From NCBI GenBank assembly GCA_900548485.1, contig URKL01000130.1, forward strand, positions 1 to 5,850: a stretch of 5,850 nt of DNA, given 5' to 3'. The position numbers were made by a program, and so were the translations under genes. Within the stretch, counting starts at the first letter, position 1, and every line of letters begins with the position of its first letter. Of the stretch, positions 1 to 5,850 are shown one piece after another. The stretch comes from an uncultured Succinatimonas sp. GTDB taxonomy: Bacteria; Pseudomonadota; Gammaproteobacteria; Enterobacterales; Succinivibrionaceae. The notes under the pieces are model-generated. The model ran no database searches, was not told where the DNA came from, and saw only the letters and a program-made list of their open reading frames with translations.

Positions 1-357
1 TTGTTGCTGTTCATGGTGCCTTGGCAGCAGGATGTGAAGCACGGTCGGGATATTGTGCTGGAGAATGTATTCGCATATGAAAACCGGGGACATTATTATC
101 TCCGTGCGGAGGTGAACGGGAAAGAAGTCAGTAAGGAACTGACGGAATCGGAGTTTAAAGAGTTCCATTACCGTAATGATGACCGTCGTATCGAACTGTT
201 GGACGGGCATTTGAGCGGGATTATTCTGGAGCGGGGCGACTACGAAAATGGTGAATACAAAGAAGCCAATTGCAATGGGATGGCTAAAGACTCCTGTAGG
301 ATCAATGTTGTAATGTTGTACAGATCTACGGAAGTTCAACTCAAAGATTGGTCCTAA
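1..357 (+). CDS. Unrecognised protein fragment, cut at both ends; only about the first 84 codons look native
   Basis: I do not recognise this protein. The frame is open from base 1 and probably enters from outside the window; the TTG at base 1 has no visible ribosome binding site. Codons 1 to about 86 encode a soluble, charged, acidic polypeptide with a beta-like stretch (ENRGHYYLRAEVNGKEV, residues 27-43) followed by an acidic helix-like segment and an ELLDGHLSGIILERGDY segment. No signal peptide, membrane segment or catalytic motif is visible. All ten leucines of this part use TTG, CTG or CTC and none uses TTA, unlike the operon to the right. GC is about 50 % here against about 39 % in the next 240 bases. 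From about base 250 to the stop at 355-357 the frame merely reads the opposite strand of tctA, so the last 32 or so residues are probably artificial. The style resembles Bacteroidota accessory genes, but that is an impression only. Confidence 0.45.
   Translation: MLLFMVPWQQDVKHGRDIVLENVFAYENRGHYYLRAEVNGKEVSKELTESEFKEFHYRNDDRRIELLDGHLSGIILERGDYENGEYKEANCNGMAKDSCRINVVMLYRSTEVQLKDWS
230..262. other. Breakpoint between tctA and unrelated DNA (chimera or recombination junction)
   Basis: To the right of this interval the minus strand encodes a convincing TctA C-terminal region. To the left the same frame gives low-complexity polypeptide rich in Q, N and P with no TctA character, while the plus strand becomes a plausible gene with its own codon style. 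By hand count, GC is 119 of 240 in bases 1-240 and 93 of 240 in bases 241-480. Neither gene ends naturally here. I see no inverted terminal repeats, target-site duplication, tRNA end or integrase site at the join, so nothing points to a specific mobile element. The exact base cannot be fixed, because both readings stay plausible for about 30 bases. Confidence 0.6.
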
Positions 358-1686
358 GATGAAGCCTAAGATCATAGGTACATGAGGGATTTTGGCTTTT
401 AATAAGACATAACCCATGAAGCCGAAGACCATAACAGACCATACATCAAATAAGCGGTTTGCATTACCAATAGCACCAATGATGCAGAGCATGATAATTA
501 CAGGCATGAGCCAGTATTTTTTGAGTTTTAAGATCTTAACGAATATACGAATGCCGAATAACTCTAAGCAAAGCATAGCAATAGTGGCAATGATCATGGC
601 AGCATAGATGCCGAATACTTCAACGCCGTTTTTATCGAAAATAAGCGGACCTGGGGCAATTTGATGAACCATAAGACCACCTAATAACATGGCAGTAGCA
701 GCATCACCAGGAATACCAAGAGTTAACATAGGGATCATGGCGCCACCAATACCAGCATTATTAGCTGATTCTGAGGCTACAACGCCATCCATAATACCTG
801 TGCCGAATTTTTCAGGATGTTTAGATTGATTTTTAGCTGCGGTATAGGAAAGCATGCCAGAGATAGCACCACCGATGCCAGGTAAGATACCGATAATAAT
901 ACCGATAAAGGATGAGCGGAGCATATTCCATTTTTGCTCGAAAAACTCAGATAAGCTAAAGCCAAAGCCCCTGATTTTTACATTGCTTTCATTCATGGTA
1001 GCTTCAACAGGATTTTTAGCTTCTTCAGCAGCTTTAATAACTTCAGTAATCGCAAAAAGGCCGATTAGTAAAGTTAAAAGAGCAAAGCCTGAATTTAATT
1101 CAGTAGAGCCAAAGGTAAAGCGTTTAGCTGAATCTACAGGGGCTAAACCTACAGTGGCTAAAATCACACCTATAAGGCCGCTGATTAAACCTTTGACTAA
1201 GTCTTTACCAGTTAAAGAGATTACCAATGATAAAGCGCATAAGGATAAGGTACAGTACTCATAAGGGCCAAATTTAATTGCAACTGCGGCGATAAGTGGA
1301 GCTGCCACAATTAAGACGATAATACCAACGATAGTTCCACAGAAAGAGAAAACTACACCAGTTCCTAAGGCTTTTCCTGCTTGACCTTTTAAAGCCATAG
1401 GTCGGCCATCAAAACAGGTAGTAATAGAGGATGGAGTTCCTGGAATATTTAGCAAGATCGCACTGATTAAACCTCCGGAAATACCGCCTATGTATAGGGC
1501 AATTAAGGTTGATACACCTTGAATTGGGGTCATGGTATAGGTCAATGGCAGGAACATTACAATAGCCATTGTGGCTGTAAGTCCTGGAATAGAACCGAAA
1601 ACAATGCCTACGAATACACCAACTACTATGAAAAATAATACTGTAAAATCGCAGACAGATAATAGTCCTTGTAAAACTTCAGACAT
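241..1686 (-). CDS. tctA: TctA, large membrane subunit of a tripartite tricarboxylate transporter, 3' end lost
   Basis: This is the main transport channel subunit of a TTT-family carboxylate importer in the inner membrane (TctA family). Translation from ATG at 1686 gives a very hydrophobic protein. The two family repeats are visible: GSIPGLTATMAI at residues 31-42 and GILPGIGGAISG at 266-277. Other hallmarks are NIPGTPSS (80-87), GRPMALKGQAGKALG (94-108), ASESANNAGIGGAMIP (304-319), LGIPGDAATAMLLGG (323-337) and ILGPIFELNFRR (443-454). The TctA-like sequence ends near residue 482 in a last membrane segment; family members are about 500 residues, so perhaps 15-25 residues are missing. The frame has no stop codon through base 1, but that extension lies in unrelated DNA and should not be counted as TctA. 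The start is supported by AAGGAGA and by the 9-base gap to the tctB stop, which suggests translational coupling. Confidence 0.95.
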
Positions 1687-1690
1687 AATC

Positions 1691-1697
1691 TCTCCTT
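1691..1697 (-). promoter_or_regulatory. Ribosome binding site of tctA overlapping the tctB stop codon
   Basis: On the minus strand the sequence AAGGAGA lies 4 bases before the tctA ATG (1684-1686). Its first two bases are the last two bases of the tctB stop TAA (1696-1698). Ribosomes finishing tctB therefore end on the tctA start signal. This arrangement usually means coupled translation, which fits two subunits of one membrane complex. Confidence 0.8.
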
Positions 1698-2193
1698 ACT
1701 CAAAAAGTTTGCCGACAGGAAGCAAAACATCGAGCCAATAAACGAAGATACAGAAAGCGGCTACACCACTTACTACACCTAAAATAGCAGCCTTGATAAA
1801 ACTACGATTGTTTTTCGGCATTAAAATCAGGGTTTGCAGGAAGATATAAATAGCACTAGAGATGATGAATCCAACGTACTCTAAGGCTATGGCATACAGG
1901 AATAAAGCTCCAAATGTATAAATAATTAAGGAGTTATCCTTTAAGGTAGCTATAAGAGATAAAGATTTTTTCCCAGAAGAACAGTCATCTTTATAGCTTT
2001 TACGGAAAGGTCTTGAAATTAAGCAAACTGCAAGTAGGAATAAGCAGATAGCCCAAATTTTAGGCATAGTCTGTGAGTTGACTATGGACTTCCCCATCCC
2101 GGGGAAGATACGCACGCTACAAGCTTGCATATAATAGAGGATGGAGAAGATTGCCAACACTATACCTGCAATGAAATCTGTACGATTTTTCAT
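1696..2193 (-). CDS. tctB: TctB, small membrane subunit of a tripartite tricarboxylate transporter
   Basis: This 165-residue integral membrane protein is the small, poorly conserved partner of TctA in TTT importers (TctB family). The call rests on size, topology and position directly before tctA. Hydrophobic segments lie at about residues 8-24, 44-60, 88-104, 106-124 and 133-152. A charged, lysine-rich cytoplasmic-type loop (61-80) sits between segments two and three. The end VYWLDVLLPVGKL (151-163) matches the usual TctB ending, where an aromatic-rich last helix runs into an LPxG-type motif. The ATG at 2193 is preceded by AAAGGA (2203-2208) at 9-base spacing. The usual order in this family is tctC, tctB, tctA; here an alcohol dehydrogenase gene takes the place of tctC, 29 bases upstream. 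The subunit assignment is firm, the transported substrate is unknown. Confidence 0.9.
   Translation of the reverse strand: MKNRTDFIAGIVLAIFSILYYMQACSVRIFPGMGKSIVNSQTMPKIWAICLFLLAVCLISRPFRKSYKDDCSSGKKSLSLIATLKDNSLIIYTFGALFLYAIALEYVGFIISSAIYIFLQTLILMPKNNRSFIKAAILGVVSGVAAFCIFVYWLDVLLPVGKLFE
2089..2107 (-). repeat. Short perfect inverted repeat inside tctB
   Basis: CTTCCCC and GGGGAAG form a perfect 7-base stem around a 5-base loop. It lies in codons 29-35 of tctB and encodes the IFPGMGK segment. No T-run follows, so it is not an intrinsic terminator. It is GC-rich compared with its surroundings, but it may reflect only the codons needed for P, G and M. Confidence 0.35.
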
Positions 2194-2222
2194 GCAATTA
2201 GGTCCTTTGTTTGAATTAAATA

Positions 2223-3389
2223 CTAAGCATTAGCGGCTAAGAGTTTTACGTATATATCACGCATCTCTTCTTTGCTTAAGTCTTTAGGGTTATTGTTAAG
2301 TAAACGAGTTACCTTAGAAGCGCCCTCAACTAAAGAGTCGATAACATCTTCAGTTACACCTACAGCCTTAAGATCGCATTTGACATTTAAATCTCGGTTA
2401 AGAGCATAGAGTTCATCAACAAATAATTGAGCAACTTCTTCCTTAGTTTTCCCAGTAACATCAATACCTAAGGCTTTAGCCATTTCGAAATATTTATCAA
2501 GGCAAGAAAGCTTGTTAATATCCATAACTAAAGGCATTAAGATGGCGTTAGATAAACCATGAGGAATGTGGTAACGACCACCTAAAGGATATGACAGTGC
2601 GTGAATTGCAGTTGTACTAGAGGAAGCAATACAGATACCACCGTAGCAAGCTGCAAGTAACATCTTTTCACGAGCCTCAAGATCGCTACCGTTGTTATAG
2701 CATTGACGTAAGCTTTCACCAACTAAGCGAATACCGGCTAAAGCAAATGCATCAGATAAAGGATTTGCTTTTTTAGAGATATAGCATTCCATTAAGTGGC
2801 ATAAAGCATCAACTCCAGTATTAGCGGTGATATGAGGAGGAAGTCCTTGGGTTAACTCTGGATCTAAAATAACAGCATCAGCAACCTCAAAGTCACAGAC
2901 GATACCAACTTTTAGATTTTCTTCTGGGACTAAAACGATAGCATTAGGGGTAGCTTCGGAACCTGTACCTGCAGTGGTAGGAACCATTAAAGTAGGAACA
3001 CCTTTAACAGTAGGTTTTGCACCTTTAACCATTTGCTCTAATGTTACTTCATTACGTAACATCAAAGATACAAGCTTAGTAGTATCCATAGAGGAACCGC
3101 CACCAATTGCAACTAAAAGATCACAATTTACAGCTTTGGCTTGTTCAAAAATGTGGTTTACTTGGGCAACAGATGGCTCAGGGGGCACATCATTGATTAC
3201 ATGAACATTGATATTTGCTTGTTTTAAAGCTTGTAAAGCGCTGTCAGTAAGTCCTAAATTATAAACACCTTTATCAGTGACTAAGACTACATTCTGAGCA
3301 TTGAAAGATTTAGCAACATCAGCGACACTAGCAATAGATCCTTTACCGCCGATGATACGTCTAATTGAAGTTTGTGAATATAAAGCCAT
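2223..3389 (-). CDS. Iron-containing (group III) alcohol dehydrogenase
   Basis: This 388-residue cytoplasmic enzyme of the Fe-ADH family catalyses NAD(P)-linked interconversion of an alcohol and an aldehyde or ketone. Length and layout are typical. The N-terminal dinucleotide-binding half carries GGGSSMDTTK (96-105), the counterpart of the family GGGSxxDxAK motif, and TTAGTGSEATP (138-148). The C-terminal metal-binding half supplies the four expected ligands: Asp194 and His198 in TGVDALCH, His263 in TTAIHALSYP, and His277 in YHIPHG. All are present, so the enzyme should be active. ATG at 3389 has GAGGA (3397-3401) at 7-base spacing, and the upstream gene stops 18 bases before. The family covers 1,2-propanediol, 4-hydroxybutyrate, sulfoacetaldehyde and maleylacetate enzymes, among others, and substrate cannot be assigned from motifs. 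In this operon a role in reducing an aldehyde made by the lyase, or oxidising an incoming hydroxy acid, is an inference. Confidence 0.93.
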   Translation of the reverse strand: MALYSQTSIRRIIGGKGSIASVADVAKSFNAQNVVLVTDKGVYNLGLTDSALQALKQANINVHVINDVPPEPSVAQVNHIFEQAKAVNCDLLVAIGGGSSMDTTKLVSLMLRNEVTLEQMVKGAKPTVKGVPTLMVPTTAGTGSEATPNAIVLVPEENLKVGIVCDFEVADAVILDPELTQGLPPHITANTGVDALCHLMECYISKKANPLSDAFALAGIRLVGESLRQCYNNGSDLEAREKMLLAACYGGICIASSSTTAIHALSYPLGGRYHIPHGLSNAILMPLVMDINKLSCLDKYFEMAKALGIDVTGKTKEEVAQLFVDELYALNRDLNVKCDLKAVGVTEDVIDSLVEGASKVTRLLNNNPKDLSKEEMRDIYVKLLAANA

Positions 3390-3407
3390 TTTAAAATCCT
3401 CGTTTAA

Positions 3408-4391
3408 TTATTTATTTGCCCAACGCGGGTGGTTATAAACTTCAGGATTGCAAACAGCAGGCCACTTTTCGCCACGTAAAACAGCAGCTACGCCACGAGC
3501 TGCACCTGTAGCCACATTAGAAGCGGCTTCTCGGGTTTGGCCAGCCATGTGAGGATAGGCAATAACATTGTCTAAAGATAAAAGAGGATCATCAGCCGGG
3601 ACAGGTTCTTTTTCAAATACATCTAGACAACAGGCTTGGATAACATTATTTTTTAAAGCATCATAAAGATCTTTTTCATTGATAATGCCACCACGAGCAC
3701 AATTGATCAAAATAGCATTTGACTTCATAGTCTCAAGCTGAGGCTTGGAAATTAAGTTACGAGTAGAATCGGTTAAAGGTACATGTAAGGAAATTACATC
3801 TGCTTCTTTTAAGATAGGATCAATTGAACTTACATAACGATAGCCAAGTTTTTCAACAACTTCAGGCTTTACAAACGGGTCATAAACAATAACAGACATG
3901 CCAACTGCGGCACTCATTTGTGCTAGGATGCTACCGATATTACCATAGCCAATAAGACCTAAAGTTTTACCTGCAATTTCATAAGCCTTATATTCGCTAC
4001 GGACTTTGAAGTTACCCTTACGAGTTTCTTTGTCAGCGCGGACCATATCTTTAGCTGCAGTAAACATCATTGTAAATGCACATTCAGCTACAGAACGGGA
4101 GTTTGCACGAGGAGCGATAACAACAGGGATACCTAATTCAGTTGCGGCTTTGACATCAACATTATCTACGCCAACACCAGGACGGCCGATAACTTTTAAG
4201 TTAGGACATTTTTCCATGGTGGCTCTATCAATATGACCAATACGGATGATTAAGCCGTCAGCATCTTTGACAAATGGTAAGTATTCATTAGGCTCACCAG
4301 TATTAGAAACTTCGATGTTAAGCTTATCTGCTTCAAGGATGGCAACGCCATCCTTGTGCAGAGGCTGAGTAATAACAACTTTTTGAGACAT
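3408..4391 (-). CDS. D-isomer-specific 2-hydroxyacid dehydrogenase (phosphoglycerate dehydrogenase-like, short form)
   Basis: This 327-residue cytoplasmic NAD-dependent oxidoreductase interconverts a 2-hydroxy acid and a 2-keto acid. The substrate-side loop [10 protein letters not shown] is at 70-79 and the NSRSVAE helix at 97-103. The Rossmann motif GYGNIG (148-153) is followed by Asp171 at the end of beta-2 (VYDPF), which favours NAD over NADP. The catalytic triad is complete: Arg233 in CARGG, Glu262 in DVFEKEP and His281 in YPHMAG. The protein ends about 45 residues after the catalytic His and has no regulatory ACT domain, so it is unlikely to be the serine-biosynthesis SerA; a catabolic role fits the neighbours better. 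ATG at 4391 has AGAGG (4400-4404) at 8-base spacing. Related enzymes act on glycerate, tartronate, sulfolactate and other hydroxy acids; I cannot choose among them. Confidence 0.92.
   Translation of the reverse strand: MSQKVVITQPLHKDGVAILEADKLNIEVSNTGEPNEYLPFVKDADGLIIRIGHIDRATMEKCPNLKVIGRPGVGVDNVDVKAATELGIPVVIAPRANSRSVAECAFTMMFTAAKDMVRADKETRKGNFKVRSEYKAYEIAGKTLGLIGYGNIGSILAQMSAAVGMSVIVYDPFVKPEVVEKLGYRYVSSIDPILKEADVISLHVPLTDSTRNLISKPQLETMKSNAILINCARGGIINEKDLYDALKNNVIQACCLDVFEKEPVPADDPLLSLDNVIAYPHMAGQTREAASNVATGAARGVAAVLRGEKWPAVCNPEVYNHPRWANK
4334..4356 (-). repeat. Perfect 10-base inverted repeat near the start of the 2-hydroxyacid dehydrogenase gene
   Basis: CAAGGATGGC and GCCATCCTTG are exact inverted copies around a 3-base loop. 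In the mRNA the hairpin would begin about 35 bases after the start codon, covering codons 12-19 (KDGVAIL). A stem this long with six G-C pairs is unusual in AT-rich coding sequence. No U-run follows it, so it is not an intrinsic terminator. It could influence translation or mRNA decay within the operon, or it could be chance. Confidence 0.5.
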
Positions 4392-4414
4392 GATTAAAAC
4401 CTCTGCACTAGTGA

Positions 4415-5296
4415 TTATTTATAAAGCTTGAAAACTTCTAATAAAGCGTCATCAATAGCTTTGTTTTCGATATTAGATGGAGAACGAGCTGGACCTGTAC
4501 CATTACCTAATAAAGCAGAGGCACGTTTAACAACGCTGTTTGGATTGCCCATCTGCATTACATTACGGAAAGGACGAATCTTCTTTTGTGCTTCATTAGC
4601 TTCTGCAAATTTGCCTTCTTTCCAGAGGTTGTAGATAGATGCCATTAACTCAGGGAAAATATTGGAGCAACCTGAGATAGCACCAGCACCACCGGCCTGT
4701 AAAGTCCATAAGATTAAGGAGTCAGAACCGGCTAAGACATTGAGACGAGGATCGGTATTTTCGATATATTTTAAGGTGTTATCGAAGTTTCCAGAGCTGT
4801 CCTTAATACCAATGATATTAGGGCATTCATCTGCTAACTTTTTAACAGTCTTATAATCAATATTGTTGCCAGTACGAGCAGGAATATTGTAAAGAAGGAT
4901 CGGCAATTCAGTGCTCTTAGCTACAGCGCTGTAGTGGCGATAGAGATCGTCTTGGCTAATACCTACAAAGTAAGGAGAAATCACAGATAAGCAGTCAACA
5001 CCACCTAAAGCTGAAACTTCGCGAGTAAGCTCAATAGTTTCTTTGGTGGTAACACAACCAGTACCAGCATAGAAAGGTACACGTCCGTCAACAGCTTCAC
5101 GAGCAGCCTTAATGATCTCAATTTTTTCTTCAGCGTTGAAGGCGTAGAATTCGCCATTAGTACCTAAAGCGAAAATACCATGAACACCAGCTTTGATAAG
5201 CTTGTCAATGAATTTTTGATAAGCGTCTTTGTTGAAGTTTTCATTGTCATCTAATGCAGTTAATACAGGGGTAATAACGCCATAAGGTTTAAACAT
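4415..5296 (-). CDS. Dihydrodipicolinate synthase-family pyruvate-dependent lyase/aldolase (DapA-like)
   Basis: This 293-residue cytoplasmic TIM-barrel enzyme is a class I lyase that forms a Schiff base with pyruvate or another 2-keto acid. The catalytic lysine is Lys165 in IIGIKDSSGN. Tyr136 and Arg141 lie in YNIPARTG, and the pyruvate-carboxylate loop is GTNGEF (45-50). Tyr109 in SPYF matches the second catalytic tyrosine of DapA. Arg141 is where true dihydrodipicolinate synthase binds its aldehyde substrate, but the loop reads GTN rather than GTT, a variant common among catabolic relatives. I chose ATG at 5296 over TTG at 5311: GGAG (5306-5309) sits 9 bases before the ATG, and MFKPYGVITP is the typical N-terminus, whereas a TTG start would use part of that GGAG as coding sequence. 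The stop is 23 bases before the hydroxyacid dehydrogenase. Context favours a sugar-acid or keto-acid aldolase over lysine biosynthesis, although biosynthetic DapA is not excluded. Confidence 0.9.
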   Translation of the reverse strand: MFKPYGVITPVLTALDDNENFNKDAYQKFIDKLIKAGVHGIFALGTNGEFYAFNAEEKIEIIKAAREAVDGRVPFYAGTGCVTTKETIELTREVSALGGVDCLSVISPYFVGISQDDLYRHYSAVAKSTELPILLYNIPARTGNNIDYKTVKKLADECPNIIGIKDSSGNFDNTLKYIENTDPRLNVLAGSDSLILWTLQAGGAGAISGCSNIFPELMASIYNLWKEGKFAEANEAQKKIRPFRNVMQMGNPNSVVKRASALLGNGTGPARSPSNIENKAIDDALLEVFKLYK

Positions 5297-5305
5297 AGTA
5301 AATAT

Positions 5306-5309
5306 CTCC
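5306..5309 (-). promoter_or_regulatory. Ribosome binding site fixing the dapA-like start at 5296
   Basis: GGAG on the minus strand ends 9 bases before ATG 5294-5296. It overlaps the alternative in-frame TTG at 5309-5311, whose last G is the first G of the motif, and no comparable motif stands at a proper distance before that TTG. The five extra residues (MEIFT) of the longer form are therefore probably untranslated leader. Confidence 0.75.
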
Positions 5310-5321
5310 AAATTTTTAAAT

Positions 5322-5850
5322 TTAAACTAATTCGTCAGCAAATTTTACAGAGCCCATCTGTGCGCCAATATCCATAGCAACACTCATAGATTCAGGATCT
5401 GCTATACCTTTGCCGGCAATTTCAAATGCGGTTCCGTGATCAACGGAAGTTCTAATGATTGGTAGGCCTACAGTTACATTTACGCCAGAACTAAAGCCTA
5501 AGACTTTAAGCGGAATGTGGCCTTGGTCGTGGTATTGAACAACAACAATGTCAAATTCATTACGATTTGCTGCACGGTGGAAAACAGTGTCAGGAGCAAT
5601 AGGTCCTTGAACATTGATTCCCTCAGCTTGGGCTTGTTCAACTGCGGGAACAATTTCCTCTGTATCCTCGTTGCCAAATAAACCATGTTCGCCGCAGTGA
5701 GGATTTAAGCCTGCAACTGCAATGCGAGGATCTGCAAAGCCCATTAACTTCATGGTTTCATCAGCTAATTTAATAACACGATAGACACGTTCTTTCTTAC
5801 AAGCATCACAGGCTCCTCGTAAGGATACGTGGTTAGGATATATTAAACTG
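5322..5850 (-). CDS. pdxA2: PdxA-family dehydrogenase, probably PdxA2 (4-phospho-threonate/erythronate type); N-terminal part outside window
   Basis: The visible 175 residues are the C-terminal half of a PdxA-family NAD-dependent oxidative decarboxylase; the frame continues past base 5850, so the ATG at 5753 is internal. The three metal-binding histidines of the family are all present: His in NHVSLR near the right edge, His in AGLNPHCGEHGLFG and His in QYHDQGHIPLK. Other family blocks are GPIAPDTVFHRA and GVNVTVGLPIIRTSVDHGTAF. The reading GHIPLK, where biosynthetic PdxA typically has GLPVLK, together with PDTVF instead of ADTxF, matches the paralogue PdxA2. PdxA2 is known to oxidise 4-phosphorylated D-threonate or D-erythronate, with loss of CO2, to dihydroxyacetone phosphate. 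A catabolic role fits the operon better than vitamin B6 synthesis. The stop TAA at 5322-5324 is 25 bases before the dapA-like ATG. PdxA2 normally works with a DUF1537-family kinase, which may lie upstream. Confidence 0.9.
   Translation of the reverse strand, partial: SLIYPNHVSLRGACDACKKERVYRVIKLADETMKLMGFADPRIAVAGLNPHCGEHGLFGNEDTEEIVPAVEQAQAEGINVQGPIAPDTVFHRAANRNEFDIVVVQYHDQGHIPLKVLGFSSGVNVTVGLPIIRTSVDHGTAFEIAGKGIADPESMSVAMDIGAQMGSVKFADELV

Noticed and set aside
1..262. Left-edge sequence as an insertion sequence or integrative element end
   Set aside because: No terminal inverted repeat, target duplication, transposase or integrase motif is visible in the 250 bases available.
854..1264. A 136-codon open frame on the plus strand
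   Set aside because: It lies opposite the well-supported tctA gene, has no family character and reads like the complement of membrane-helix codons.
2080..2107. GMGKS in TctB resembling the end of a nucleotide-binding P-loop
   Set aside because: The rest of a P-loop and any Walker B are absent, it sits just after the first membrane helix, and TctB proteins do not bind nucleotides; a chance match.
2089..2107. Possible terminator within tctB
   Set aside because: The stem is only 7 base pairs and no T-run follows on the transcribed strand; a terminator inside the gene would also make little sense.
2194..2222. Possible internal promoter or terminator in the largest gap, before tctB
   Set aside because: Only 29 bases with a ribosome binding site and AT-rich filler; no hairpin, and no convincing -35/-10 pair fits.
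5297..5321. AT-rich near-palindrome between pdxA2 and the dapA-like gene, considered as an operator
   Set aside because: The repeat is only A and T runs of a few bases, which is expected by chance in an AT-rich gap.

Overview
The window holds a tightly packed minus-strand operon of about 40 % GC and, at its left edge, roughly 250 bases that look as if they come from a different genome. Transcription runs from right to left. The gene order is pdxA2-like (5' part off the window), a dapA-like lyase/aldolase, a D-isomer-specific 2-hydroxyacid dehydrogenase, an iron-containing alcohol dehydrogenase, tctB and tctA. Gaps are 25, 23, 18, 29 and 9 bases, every gene has a recognisable Shine-Dalgarno sequence, and no terminator-like element separates them. 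The promoter must lie to the right of base 5850.

TctA and TctB are the large and small membrane subunits of a tripartite tricarboxylate (TTT) transporter, which imports carboxylic acids. The four enzymes are of kinds used to break down hydroxy or sugar acids. The PdxA homologue carries the GHIPLK signature of PdxA2, the family that oxidatively decarboxylates phosphorylated four-carbon sugar acids to dihydroxyacetone phosphate. The DapA-like protein forms or cleaves pyruvate-containing 2-keto acids, the 2-hydroxyacid dehydrogenase interconverts a 2-hydroxy acid and a 2-keto acid, and the Fe-ADH interconverts an aldehyde or ketone and an alcohol. My reading is uptake and fermentation of an acid sugar or hydroxycarboxylate; the substrate cannot be read from this sequence. 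The usual solute-binding subunit TctC and the sugar-acid kinase expected beside PdxA2 (DUF1537 family) are not in the window.

The organism is probably an AT-rich anaerobic or host-associated proteobacterium, since TTT transporters are most common in Proteobacteria. Naming a family would be a guess.

At the left edge, tctA keeps its family pattern to about base 241, just before its expected C-terminus. It then meets about 250 bases of roughly 50 % GC that carry an unrelated plus-strand reading frame with different leucine codon use. Both genes are cut at the same place, so this is either a chimeric assembly join or a real recombination breakpoint. There is no intergenic stretch above 300 bases.
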